Positions 35,371 to 44,015 of a DNA stretch of 64,000 nucleotides are shown one piece after another (position 1 is the stretch's first letter; each line of letters begins with the position of its first letter). Where the stretch lies: contig CAVVQM010000010.1 in assembly GCA_963750395.1 (NCBI GenBank), forward strand, positions 558,001-622,000, given 5' to 3'. The DNA is from JADJPO01 sp963750395 (lineage in GTDB: Bacteria > Actinomycetota > Actinomycetes > Actinomycetales > Kineosporiaceae). The position numbers and the translations under genes were made by a program. Under the pieces are notes generated by a model, which was not told the origin of the DNA, did not search any database, and saw only the letters and a program-made list of their open reading frames with translations.

Positions 35371-37071
35371 GTGACCGCCTTCGATCGCTGGGGCGCGGTG
35401 ACCCACGAGGTCGCCAACGTCCCGCCGCCCCTGGTCGACGTGAACCTCTACACGGGCGACCCGGCGCTGATGGAGGCCGTGCGGCACCACACCGGCGCGA
35501 ACCCGGACGTCGAGGCGGACCTGACCGCGTTCGGCGCGCTGGCCGGGTCGGCCGACTATCTCGACCTCGGCTTCCAGGCCAACGCCGACCCTCCGACGTT
35601 CACCCCGCACGACGGGTCGGGGCACCGCGTCGACCGGGTCGACTACCACCCCGCCTACCACGCGCTGATGGCCTCGGCGACCGAGCACGGCCTGCACTGC
35701 TCGCACTGGGACGTCACCGACCCGCACGCGCACGTCGTCCGCTCCGCCCGGTACGTCATGCAGTCCCAGGTGGAGATGGGTCACCTCTGCCCGATCACCA
35801 TGACCTCGGCGGCGATCCCCACCCTGCGTCACGCCGACGACCTGTACCCGGTGTGGGCACCGAAGGTCACCGCTCGCGGCTACGACCCACGCAACGTGGC
35901 TGCCGAGCAGAAGTCCGCACTGACCATCGGCATGGCGATGACCGAGAAGCAGGGCGGTTCCGACGTCCGGGCGAACACCACTCGGGCGCTCCGGCTCCCG
36001 GACGGCCTGGACGGCGAGGCCGGGCCGGGCGGGACACCTGCCGCCTACGAGCTCGTGGGACACAAGTACTTCGTCTCCGCCCCGATGTCCGACGCCTTCC
36101 TGGTGCTTGCGCAGGCACCCGGCGGGCTGTCCTGCTTCCTGCTGCCCCGCTGGCGTCCCGACGGCACGAAGAACCCGCTGCAGATCCAGCGGCTCAAGCC
36201 GAAGATGGGCAACGTGTCCAACGCCTCCGGCGAGACCGAGCTTCGCGGTGCGCTGGCCTGGATCATCGGCGAGGAGGGCCGCGGGGTCCGGACCATCATC
36301 GACATGGTGGCGATGACGCGGTTCGACTGCCTGCTCGGCTCGGCCGCCGGGATGCGGGCCGCGCTCGCCCAGGCCGCTCACCATGCCTCGCACCGGGCCG
36401 CCTTCGGCGCCCTGCTGCGCGAGGCGCCGCTGATGCGCAACGTGCTGGCCGACCTGGCGGTCGAGAGCGAGGCCGCGACCGCCCTCGCGCTGCGGATGGC
36501 TGACGCCCAGGATGTCGCCCAGGCGGGCGAGGAGAGTGCCCGGCTGCTCGTCAGGATCGGTACCGCCGTCGGCAAGTACTGGGTCTGCAAGCGCGCCCCG
36601 GGGCATGCGTACGAGGCGATGGAGTGCATCGGCGGATCCGGGGTGATGCAGGAGTCGCTGACATCGCGGCTGTTCCGCGATTCCCCCATCAACGCCATCT
36701 GGGAGGGCAGCGGCAACATCCAGTGCCTCGACCTGATCCGGGCGATGCGACGCACCCCGAAGAGCCTCGAGGTGCTGCTCGCCGAGCTGGACGCCGCCCG
36801 CGGAACCGACGCGCGGTACGACGCGGCGCTGGCCGCACTGCATGCCGAGCTGGCCGACCCGGTTGACCTGGAGTATCGCTCCCGCGAGATCATCGAACGG
36901 ATCGCCCTGACGTTCCAGGCAGCGATCCTGCTGCATCGCGGGCATCCCGCGGTCACCGAGGCCTTCCTCGCCTCCCGCCTGTCGCCGTCCGGGGCCGGGT
37001 CCGGTCGCCTCTACGGCACCCTCCCCCGTGGCCTGGACCTGGAACCGATCCTGGAGCGGGCCACCGGGTAG
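35371..37071 (+). CDS. AidB-like acyl-CoA dehydrogenase family flavoprotein
   Basis: 566 residues from GTG 35371, the length of AidB rather than of ordinary acyl-CoA dehydrogenases. AidB hallmarks include MTEKQGGSDVRANTT, YVVxHK-like YELVGHKYFVSAPMSDAFL, and IWEGSGNIQCLDLIRAM near the C-terminus. AidB relatives have been linked to alkylation stress and to isovaleryl-CoA-type activity; the true substrate is unknown. It sits on the opposite strand between the alpha and fused gamma-beta subunit genes of formate dehydrogenase, divergent from alpha (110 bases) and convergent to gamma-beta across a repeat array. Confidence 0.88.
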   Translation: MTAFDRWGAVTHEVANVPPPLVDVNLYTGDPALMEAVRHHTGANPDVEADLTAFGALAGSADYLDLGFQANADPPTFTPHDGSGHRVDRVDYHPAYHALMASATEHGLHCSHWDVTDPHAHVVRSARYVMQSQVEMGHLCPITMTSAAIPTLRHADDLYPVWAPKVTARGYDPRNVAAEQKSALTIGMAMTEKQGGSDVRANTTRALRLPDGLDGEAGPGGTPAAYELVGHKYFVSAPMSDAFLVLAQAPGGLSCFLLPRWRPDGTKNPLQIQRLKPKMGNVSNASGETELRGALAWIIGEEGRGVRTIIDMVAMTRFDCLLGSAAGMRAALAQAAHHASHRAAFGALLREAPLMRNVLADLAVESEAATALALRMADAQDVAQAGEESARLLVRIGTAVGKYWVCKRAPGHAYEAMECIGGSGVMQESLTSRLFRDSPINAIWEGSGNIQCLDLIRAMRRTPKSLEVLLAELDAARGTDARYDAALAALHAELADPVDLEYRSREIIERIALTFQAAILLHRGHPAVTEAFLASRLSPSGAGSGRLYGTLPRGLDLEPILERATG

Positions 37072-37095
37072 TCGCGTCCCGTCCCCTCCGAGGAT

Positions 37096-37350
37096 CGTGA
37101 TCACCCCGAGGCTCGTGACCACCCCAGGCTCGTGATCACCCCAGGCTCGTGATCCCCCGGGCTCGTGATCACCCGGGCTCGTGATCACCCCGGGCTCGTG
37201 ATCACGGTGAAGATCACGGTGCGTCGAAGGGAGCCGCTTGTGCAGCGGTGATACACATCGTGATCTTGTGCGGACGCCCACGACCCGCATCGTGATCTTC
37301 ATTGACCCACACGACCCGCATCGTGATCTTGTGCGGACGCCGCCCACCCA
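37096..37350. repeat. Compound minisatellite between convergent genes
   Basis: Seven copies of a 16-18 base unit containing CGTGATCACC begin at 37096, 37114, 37131, 37148, 37164, 37180 and 37197. After about 45 non-repeated bases, three copies of a 31-32 base unit starting CATCGTGATCTT begin at 37256, 37288 and 37319. Both families share CGTGATC. Lies in the gap between the AidB-like gene and the fused formate dehydrogenase subunit gene; no coding sense. Confidence 0.88.
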
Positions 37351-37362
37351 TCTCGTGACGGC

Positions 37363-39528
37363 TCAGCCGGCGGCGCCTCCCGCTGCCCGCCACAGCCGGA
37401 CGGCGCTGCGCACCGGCATCGGCGTCAACCCGCCCATCGCGCACAGCGAGCCGTCGGCCATCAGCTCGCAGAGGTCCTCCAGCAGAACGAGGTTGGCGTC
37501 CTGATCACGCTGGTTCCGGCCCGCGGTGGCAGCACCGACCGCGTCGATCACCTCGACCCCCCGGGTGGAACCGATCCGGCACGGGGTGCACTTGCCGCAC
37601 GACTCCACCGAGCAGAACTCCATCGCGAAGCGTGCCTGGGCGAGCAGGTCCACGGTGTCGTCGAACACCACCACGCCACCGTGACCGGCCATCCCGCCGG
37701 CCGCGGCCACCTCCTCGTAGGCCATCGGCACGTCCAGATCGCCCGGGCCGAGGTAGGCCCCGAGGGGCCCACCGACCTGGACGGCGCCCACCGGGCGGCC
37801 GGACGCCGTCCCGCCGCCCCAGTCGCGCACCAGGTCGAGGATGGGGACGCCGAACGGAACCTCGACGATGCCCCCGCGGGCGATGTTCCCGGCGAGCTGG
37901 ACCACCTGGGTGCCCCGGGATCTGCCGATTCCCAGGGCCGCGTAGGCCTGGGCGCCGTCGGCCAGGATCGCCGGGAGGGTGGCGATGGTGAGCAGGTTGT
38001 TGACCACGGTGGGGCGTCCGAACAGGCCCTCGACGGCGGGCAGCGGCGGCTTGGCGCGGACCTCTCCGCGACGGCCCTCGAGGCTGTTCAGCATCGAGGT
38101 CTCCTCACCGCAGATGTAGGCACCGGCACCGACCCGGACCTGGACGTCCAGACTCAGGTCCGAACCGAGGATGCCCTCGCCGAGCCACCCACGAGCACGG
38201 GCGACATCGATCGCACGGCGCATGGTGACGACCGCGTCGGGGTACTCGGATCGGATGTAGACGTACCCCTCGGTCGCGCCGACGGCATGAGCCGCGATGG
38301 CCATGCCCTCCAGGGTCGCGAACGGGTCCCCCTCCATGAGCATCCGGTCGGCGAAGGTACCGCTGTCGCCCTCGTCGGCGTTGACGCAGATGAACTTCAG
38401 ATCGGATCGGGCATCGGCCACCGTCTTCCACTTGACGCCCGCCGGGAACCCCGCGCCTCCGCGGCCGCGCAGGCCGGAGTCGGTGACCTCCTGGATGACC
38501 TCGGCGGGGGTCATGGCGAGCGCCCGACGCAGCCCGACCATCCCGCCGTGGGCGAGATAGTGCTCGGGAAAGGTCGGACCGATCACTCCGACGCGGGCGA
38601 AACTGACCCGGGTCTGAGCCTCGATCGCCGTGAGCCGCTCGGTCGGCCCGAGCGCGAGGGGGTGGTCGCAGCCGGCGGGATCGGTCAGCGCACCGGCCTC
38701 GATCAGACCCGGCACGTCATCGGGGGTGATCGGCCCGAACGCATGACGCACCTGGTGGGCATCCATCACCTCGACCATCGGCTCGAGCCAGAACAGCCCC
38801 CAGGATCCGTTGCGCACCAGGGTCAGACCTGCCGCGGCTCCCGGACCGGCGAGGGTGTCGGCCACCCGGTCGGCGCCCAGGGACCGGGCGGCGCTGTCGC
38901 ACGGGACGAACAGGATCCGCAGGTCGTTCGGCGCGGCCGGGGCCGCCTGCTGGTCGGCGACGTCCGCTCGATCGGCGATGTCCCGCGTCTCGGCGATGTC
39001 CCGCGTCTCGGCGCCGTCCGGCGTCTCGGCGCCGTCCGGCGTCTCGGCGAGGGCGCAGAGACGGTCGGCGGTGAGTCGCCCGTGCAGGCGTCCGTCCACC
39101 AGGGCGGACGGACCGAGGGCGCAGTTGCCGAGGCAGAAGACCTCCTCGAGGGTGATCGAACCGTCGGCGCGGGTCTGCTCCAGCCCCACCCCCAGCCGAT
39201 CGCTCACCTCGCGCACCAGACGTTCGGCCCCGACGGACTGACAGGCCTCGGCGCGGCACACCTGGACCAGTCGCCGGCCGGGTGCCTCGGTCCGCAGATC
39301 CTTGTAGAACGAGACCACGCCGTGCACCTCGGCCCGTGACAGATTCAGTCGCTCGGCCACGAGGCGGATCGCCTCGACCGGCACGTGACCGAGATCCGCG
39401 ACGAGGGTGTTGAGGACGTTCAGCAACGGCCCGCGCTCACCCCGGTGGGCGTCGACCGCCCTGGTCACGGCGTCGACGACCCGAGGCGGCGGCGTCGGTG
39501 TCGCAGGGGTGAGATCCACGTCACGCAC
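37363..39528 (-). CDS. fdsB: Fused formate dehydrogenase gamma-beta (NuoE-NuoF-like) subunit
   Basis: 721 residues from GTG 39528. It passes electrons from the alpha subunit to NAD+. The N-terminal ~160 residues are a NuoE/FdsG-type thioredoxin-like 2Fe-2S domain (CRAEACQSVGAE, CLGNCALGP). A repeat-built Ala/Glu/Asp linker follows, then a NuoF/FdsB domain with FMN/NAD motifs (GLRGRGGAGFPAGVKWK, YICGEETSMLNSLEG) and the 4Fe-4S set CSVESCGKCTPCRIG. Proteobacterial fdsG and fdsB are separate genes; here they are one. The frame stays open to GTG 39624, which would start only 12 bases after lysR and put the LysR-like site inside the gene, so 39528 (or 39519) is preferred. Confidence 0.9.
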   Translation of the reverse strand: MRDVDLTPATPTPPPRVVDAVTRAVDAHRGERGPLLNVLNTLVADLGHVPVEAIRLVAERLNLSRAEVHGVVSFYKDLRTEAPGRRLVQVCRAEACQSVGAERLVREVSDRLGVGLEQTRADGSITLEEVFCLGNCALGPSALVDGRLHGRLTADRLCALAETPDGAETPDGAETRDIAETRDIADRADVADQQAAPAAPNDLRILFVPCDSAARSLGADRVADTLAGPGAAAGLTLVRNGSWGLFWLEPMVEVMDAHQVRHAFGPITPDDVPGLIEAGALTDPAGCDHPLALGPTERLTAIEAQTRVSFARVGVIGPTFPEHYLAHGGMVGLRRALAMTPAEVIQEVTDSGLRGRGGAGFPAGVKWKTVADARSDLKFICVNADEGDSGTFADRMLMEGDPFATLEGMAIAAHAVGATEGYVYIRSEYPDAVVTMRRAIDVARARGWLGEGILGSDLSLDVQVRVGAGAYICGEETSMLNSLEGRRGEVRAKPPLPAVEGLFGRPTVVNNLLTIATLPAILADGAQAYAALGIGRSRGTQVVQLAGNIARGGIVEVPFGVPILDLVRDWGGGTASGRPVGAVQVGGPLGAYLGPGDLDVPMAYEEVAAAGGMAGHGGVVVFDDTVDLLAQARFAMEFCSVESCGKCTPCRIGSTRGVEVIDAVGAATAGRNQRDQDANLVLLEDLCELMADGSLCAMGGLTPMPVRSAVRLWRAAGGAAG
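38975..39046 (-). repeat. In-frame 18-base tandem repeat in fused FDH subunit linker
   Basis: Four contiguous 18-base copies in two variants: 38975-38992 and 38993-39010 are identical, and 39011-39028 and 39029-39046 are identical. They encode AETPDG twice and AETRDI twice, joining the NuoE-like and NuoF-like domains. Confidence 0.92.
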
Positions 39529-39584
39529 GATTCCATCGTCGCTCAGGCATCCGCGCGGGGCCACGCCGTCGTGCCTGTCTTCGG

Positions 39585-39619
39585 CTATCGGTTGAGAGTT
39601 GGCATCTATCACGACCGAT
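39585..39619. promoter_or_regulatory. Candidate LysR-type operator upstream of fdsB
   Basis: ATCGGT (39587-39592) and ACCGAT (39614-39619) form an inverted pair 21 bases apart, and CTATC occurs at 39585 and 39606, one 21-base period apart. This AT-richer stretch lies just after lysR and before the fdsB start, where a LysR regulator of formate dehydrogenase would bind. Confidence 0.4.
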
Positions 39620-39636
39620 GGCACGAGTGGGGTGGG

Positions 39637-40569
39637 TCAGCGACCATCCAGGTGTCGGGACAGGACGCCGTCGAAGTGGGCCTCCAGGTCGAGCCCGCCC
39701 ACGACGTCCCTGACCGCCGCGACCAGAGCCGGTTCGGGATGGCGGTCGGCGAGGATCAGCCCGATCGTCGGCGTGCGGTCAGGGCCGGTGATCGGCACCA
39801 ACCGCATGCCGTCGGGCACACCGAACAGCTCCAGCCAGACGTGGGCGACGACCGTGGAGAAGCCCCCCGCGACGGCGTGCGCGTACAGCGCACCGACCGA
39901 GTCGGTCTCCACCTGGGCACTCACCTCCACGCCGGCCTGGGCGAAGCACACGTCGAGGATCCGCCGGTGCTGCATGTCCCGGATGAACAACACGAGCGGC
40001 TCGGCGGCCACGTCGGCCCAGGTGACCTCGGCACGCTCACCCAGCCCGCCGTCCGCGGGGGTCAGCAGGAGGTAGCGCTCGCGGTAGAGCGGCACCACAC
40101 GACTTCCCGGCCCCAGGGTCTCGTTGTCCACATAGGACACCCCGACGTCGAGGTCGAGGTCGACCAACCGACGCACGATCTGTCGGCTGGTGCCGGACTC
40201 CAGCCGCACCCTGACCGCCGGGTGCTCCCGGCACAGAGCGGCGGTCAGCAACGAGGTGGTGGACACCGCGGTCGGGATGGCGCAGACCCGCAGCGTGCCG
40301 CCCAGACCGGTCTGCATGGCAGCCAACTCGGCATGGAGCGCATCCTGGTCGGCAAGGATCCGTCGCGCCCAGGCGATCACCTGCTCCCCCTCCGGGGTGA
40401 AGCCGATGAAGCGGCGAGAACGGACGACGATCGCGACCTTGAGCTCGGACTCCAGCTTGGCGATCCCCGCGGAGAGCGAGGGCTGGCTCACGTGACACGC
40501 TTCGGCCGCGCGCGCGAAATGCCGCTCGCGGGCCAGGGCCACGAGGTACTCGAGCTGTCGCAACAGCAT
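39637..40569 (-). CDS. LysR-family transcriptional regulator of the formate/formamide locus
   Basis: 310 residues from ATG 40569 (the longer frame to 40650 adds unconserved residues). N-terminal winged helix LRQLEYLVALARERHFARAAEACHVSQPSLSAGIAKLE is classic LysR, followed by a periplasmic-binding-like effector domain. Placed between the formate dehydrogenase genes (same strand, downstream) and the divergent fmdB-amiS-fmdA-ureG-like-fdhD operon; the likely effector is formate or formamide. The 168 bases to fmdB would hold its own and the fmd promoters; no clear boxes were assigned. Confidence 0.9.
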   Translation of the reverse strand: MLLRQLEYLVALARERHFARAAEACHVSQPSLSAGIAKLESELKVAIVVRSRRFIGFTPEGEQVIAWARRILADQDALHAELAAMQTGLGGTLRVCAIPTAVSTTSLLTAALCREHPAVRVRLESGTSRQIVRRLVDLDLDVGVSYVDNETLGPGSRVVPLYRERYLLLTPADGGLGERAEVTWADVAAEPLVLFIRDMQHRRILDVCFAQAGVEVSAQVETDSVGALYAHAVAGGFSTVVAHVWLELFGVPDGMRLVPITGPDRTPTIGLILADRHPEPALVAAVRDVVGGLDLEAHFDGVLSRHLDGR

Positions 40570-40737
40570 CGTCCAGGGATACCACGCCGACCGCGTGGCA
40601 GCGGGATCCGGCGAGGTCGGGGCCGAGAGCGCACGAATTCGTCCGATCACCCATTGCCCTGAAATCGCTTGCGCACATACGGTTCAGTCACTGGTCCCCC
40701 GAACGGCCGATTGCATTCCCTGCTCGGAGGTGGTCCC

Positions 40738-41043
40738 TTGGCAACCTACGGCTACCGCTGTGCGAGCGAAACGTCGTCCAGCGCAACGCGGTTCGATGCC
40801 GTCTTCCCCGTGGGCTCCGCTCCGGCCACGACGACCTGCCCATGCTGCGGGCGTGATGCGGTCCGGGTGTTCTCCCCTCCGATGATCTCTCGCGGCGACC
40901 CCGGCGCACGCGCGGTCATCGACCACGCCGAACGATCGCGAACCGATCCGGACGTGGTCGATTCGCTTCCCCCTCCGGGACGAGGGAAGCGGGCTCCGCG
41001 CAGGGACCTGAACCCGGCCTGGTCGCGACTGCCCCGGCCCTGA
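40738..41043 (+). CDS. fmdB: FmdB-family zinc-ribbon protein
   Basis: 101 residues from TTG 40738, with GGAGG 7 bases upstream. It starts (M)ATYGYRCASE, like the FmdB family, and has the second knuckle CPCCG followed by DAVRVFSPP, then a basic tail. The first knuckle has only one cysteine, a form I recall from actinobacterial relatives. FmdB was named as a putative regulator of formamidase in Methylophilus; its mechanism is unproven. First gene of the formamide operon. Confidence 0.85.
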   Translation: MATYGYRCASETSSSATRFDAVFPVGSAPATTTCPCCGRDAVRVFSPPMISRGDPGARAVIDHAERSRTDPDVVDSLPPPGRGKRAPRRDLNPAWSRLPRP

Positions 41044-41146
41044 CTTCGGGTCGGTTCGCGCCCCATCCACCGATCGTGCAGCCCGCCGTCAGCCGTCACC
41101 GGCCAGGCGTGCCGCGTGAACATCACTGTGCACCAAGGAGGTTGCC

Positions 41147-41773
41147 ATGGGGAACGTCGGGCTGCTCTATGTCGGCGCCGTCCTGTTCATCAACGGCGCC
41201 ATGCTTCTGGGGTGGGTCAAGGGCACCTCTGCAGCCCCGCTCAACCTGTTCGTCGGTCTGTTGCAGGTGGTCACTCCCACGTATCTGATCATCAGTGCGA
41301 ACGGCGACGCGAATCAGATCCTGGGCGCCTCCGGGCTCTATCTGTTCGGGTTCACGTACCTGTACGTGGCCTGCAACCTGTTCTTCGACCTCGACGGCAC
41401 CGGGCTCGGGTGGTTCTCCGCCTTCGTCGCCGTCTGCACCGTGGTCTACGCCTACCTGTCCTTCACAAGCGGCGACGATCCGACGTTCGGCGTCGTGTGG
41501 CTCTACTGGGGATTCCTGTGGGGGCTGTTCTTCGTGGTACTCGGGTTGGGCTGGGACCACCTGTCCCGGTTCACCGGCGCCGTGGCCGCGATCCAGGGCT
41601 GGACGACCGGATTCCTTCCGGCCTTCCTGCTCATGACGGGCAACTGGGACGGCGCCAACTGGGGCTGGGCGATCGCCTACATCGTGTTCGGTGTCGTCGT
41701 CTTCGGCCTTCTCTACCCCCGGCTTCGCGAGACCCGCACCACCACAAGGGCTTCGGCGCCTGCCGCAGTCTGA
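41147..41773 (+). CDS. AmiS/UreI-family amide/urea channel
   Basis: 208-residue membrane protein with six hydrophobic segments and the AmiS/UreI hallmark pattern (VGAVLFINGAMLLG, FGFTYLYVACN, LYWGFLWGLFF). UreI is a pH-gated urea channel and AmiS homologues move short-chain amides. With formamidase next, formamide is the probable substrate (equivalent to fmdC). A near-perfect AAGGAGG ribosome-binding site precedes ATG, suggesting high expression. Confidence 0.92.
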   Translation: MGNVGLLYVGAVLFINGAMLLGWVKGTSAAPLNLFVGLLQVVTPTYLIISANGDANQILGASGLYLFGFTYLYVACNLFFDLDGTGLGWFSAFVAVCTVVYAYLSFTSGDDPTFGVVWLYWGFLWGLFFVVLGLGWDHLSRFTGAVAAIQGWTTGFLPAFLLMTGNWDGANWGWAIAYIVFGVVVFGLLYPRLRETRTTTRASAPAAV

Positions 41774-41818
41774 GTTCATCCGACCGATCTGCCCACGTAC
41801 CGCCAGGAGGTAACCGTC

Positions 41819-43072
41819 ATGCCCGAGGTCGTCTTCCCACTCGACTCCAGCAAGTCCTTCACCGAGCAGGCCATCGTCGGCCACAACCGCTGGCACCCCG
41901 ACATCCCGGCCGGCGTGCAGGTCAAACCCGGCGACGTCTTCCGGGTCCACTGCCGCGAGTGGTTCGACGGAGCGATCCACAACGACGACTCGGCCGACGA
42001 CATCCTGAACGCGCCGTTGCCCAGCGTGCACGTGCTGAGCGGGCCGATCGCCGTGCAGGGCGCGGAACCCGGTGATCTGCTCATCGTCGATATCCTCGAC
42101 GTGGGACCGATCCCCCAGGAGGACTCGGGCCCGCTGGCCGGCCAGGGCTGGGGCTACACGGGGGTGTTCGCCACCCGCAACGGCGGCGGCTTCCTCACCG
42201 AGCAGTTCCCTGATGCCTACAAGGTGATCTGGGACTTCCACGGCCAGACCGCGACCTCTCGCCACGTCCCCGGCGTCTCCTTCACGGGAATCGTGCACCC
42301 CGGCCTGATGGGCACCGCGCCGTCCGCCGACCTGCTGGCGACCTGGAACGCCCGCGAGCAGGCCCTCATCGACACCGACCCCAACCGGGTCCCCCCGCTG
42401 GCGTTGCCGCCCAACCCGGACAGCGCCATCCTCGGCACGTTGGCGGGGGCGGAGTTCGACCGCGTCGCCGGCGAGGCCGCCCGGACGGCTCCGCCGCGGG
42501 AGAACGGCGGCAACCAGGACATCAAGAACCTCACCAAGGGGACCCGCGTCTTCTACCCCGTGTTCGTGGACGGCGCCAAGCTGTCGATGGGTGACCTGCA
42601 CTTCTCCCAGGGCGACGGCGAGATCACGTTCTGCGGCGCCATCGAGATGGGCGGGTTCATGGACGTCCACGTCGACCTGATCAAGGGCGGCATGACCACG
42701 TACGGCGTGAGCGAGAACGCCATCTTCATGCCGGGCAACGTCGATCCGCAGTACAGCCAGTGGCTCGCCTTCTCCGGAACCAGCGTGACCTTGGACGGCA
42801 CGCAGCACTACCTCGACTCCCACCTGTCCTACCAGCGGGCCTGCCTGCACGCGATCGACTACCTGACCAAGTTCGGCTACAGCGACATTCAGGCCTACAT
42901 GATCCTGGGCGCCGCACCGATCGAGGGCCGGCTCTCCGGCGTGGTGGACATCCCGAACTCGTGCTCCACCGTGTACATCCCGACCGCCATCTTCGACTTC
43001 GACGTCCGTCCCGGCCACGACGGCCCGCACCAGATCGACCCCGGCATGGGGGTCCCGCGTTCACCGGCGTGA
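41819..43072 (+). CDS. fmdA: Formamidase (FmdA/acetamidase-formamidase family)
   Basis: Hydrolyses formamide to formate and ammonia. The 417 residues cover the full FmdA length: EVVFPLDSSKSFTEQAIVGHNRWHPDIP, a LLIVDILDVGPIP core, TGIVHPGLMGTAPS, LSMGDLHFSQGDGEITFCGAIEM and GRLSGVVDIPNSCSTVYIPT are family segments. Within the family it resembles the Methylophilus-type formamidase more than acetamidase, but short amides cannot be excluded. AGGAGGT lies 5 bases before ATG 41819. Product formate would feed the formate dehydrogenase encoded on the other strand. Confidence 0.94.
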   Translation: MPEVVFPLDSSKSFTEQAIVGHNRWHPDIPAGVQVKPGDVFRVHCREWFDGAIHNDDSADDILNAPLPSVHVLSGPIAVQGAEPGDLLIVDILDVGPIPQEDSGPLAGQGWGYTGVFATRNGGGFLTEQFPDAYKVIWDFHGQTATSRHVPGVSFTGIVHPGLMGTAPSADLLATWNAREQALIDTDPNRVPPLALPPNPDSAILGTLAGAEFDRVAGEAARTAPPRENGGNQDIKNLTKGTRVFYPVFVDGAKLSMGDLHFSQGDGEITFCGAIEMGGFMDVHVDLIKGGMTTYGVSENAIFMPGNVDPQYSQWLAFSGTSVTLDGTQHYLDSHLSYQRACLHAIDYLTKFGYSDIQAYMILGAAPIEGRLSGVVDIPNSCSTVYIPTAIFDFDVRPGHDGPHQIDPGMGVPRSPA

Positions 43073-43319
43073 TCCAGGCCCGGGCCCCTGGCACCGGTTC
43101 TCCGCACCCGCCGGTCGCCGTCGGCGCGTGCAGGGGCACCCGGCCGAAGTTGGCACCGTTGCGTGATCTGGCAGTAACACTGCGGAAACCCTTGCCCACC
43201 AGGATCAGGACAGATCGGATACACCGAACCCCGTGGTGTTCGGAACCCACCGAGGAGTGGTGCGCCGCGGCCCAGGCGTACCGACGCGGTCACTGAGGCG
43301 TGTGACGAGGGGAGGTGTC

Positions 43320-44012
43320 GTGCCCAGGACGCCTCGGCAGTACGGACGTCCACCCTCCTGGCGTCAGACCCGACGCGCCATGCGACTCGGTGTCGCCGGA
43401 CCCGTCGGCGCGGGCAAGAGTTCGATCATCGTGCAGTTGTGTCGCCGGCTGGGCGTCGACCTGAGTGTGGCGGTGATCACCAACGGCAGCGGGCAGGACG
43501 CCATGCTGATCCGCGCGGCGGTGCAGATGAATCCGGATCGGGTGCGCACCGTCCAGACCTGCGCAGGACCGCGCAGCGCGATCCGGGAGGACATCACGGC
43601 CAACACCGACGCCGCAGAGGACCTCGAGGCCGACCACGGTCCCCTCGATCTCATGCTGCTGGAGCCCGGCGTCGACGACGTGGCGAGCACCTTCTCCCCG
43701 GCCCTGGTGGACACCCAGCTCTTCGTCGTCGACACCACCGGCGGGATCGCCCTGATCCGCGCGGGAGGTCCGGGCATCGAGCGCGCAGACCTGCTCGTGC
43801 TCAACAAGATCGACCTCGCCGAACAGGCCGGCGTGGACACGCGGCGGATGCTCGGCGAGGCCACCCGGGCGCGCCGGGGCCGTCCAGCGATCGCGATGCA
43901 CCACAGCGATCCGGTCGGGCTCGCCCGGCTCGAGTCCTGGGTCACGACCCGGCTGGCGGACTTCCGCGGTGGCACCTTGCTGCCCAACGATCCGGCGGCG
44001 AACTACTATTGA
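43320..44012 (+). CDS. UreG/HypB-like GTPase lacking the CPH metal motif
   Basis: 230 residues from GTG 43320 (GGAGG 4 bases upstream). SIMIBI GTPase with P-loop GPVGAGKSS (27-35), switch region LMLLEPGVDDVASTFSP (equivalent to UreG VESGGDNLAATFSP), and the base-specificity motif NKIDLA. In UreG the nickel ligands are in GGCPHTAIRED; here the aligned segment is CAGPRSAIRED, so the Cys and His ligands are Gly83 and Arg85, with a cysteine shifted to position 81. No urease structural genes are present. Three bases separate it from fdhD. It may be a repurposed metallochaperone for formamidase or for formate dehydrogenase cofactor insertion. Confidence 0.85.
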   Translation: MPRTPRQYGRPPSWRQTRRAMRLGVAGPVGAGKSSIIVQLCRRLGVDLSVAVITNGSGQDAMLIRAAVQMNPDRVRTVQTCAGPRSAIREDITANTDAAEDLEADHGPLDLMLLEPGVDDVASTFSPALVDTQLFVVDTTGGIALIRAGGPGIERADLLVLNKIDLAEQAGVDTRRMLGEATRARRGRPAIAMHHSDPVGLARLESWVTTRLADFRGGTLLPNDPAANYY

Positions 44013-44015
44013 GTC

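Noticed and set aside
32498..35374. 958-codon plus-strand frame opposite the FDH alpha subunit
   Set aside because: The minus strand carries all cluster and molybdenum motifs; the plus frame has none.
37096..37350. Possible CRISPR array
   Set aside because: Units are contiguous with no unique spacers of constant length, and no cas genes are near. It is a tandem minisatellite.
41123..43030. 635-codon minus-strand frame opposite amiS and fmdA
   Set aside because: It is compositionally a shadow; both plus-strand genes have strong ribosome-binding sites and family motifs.
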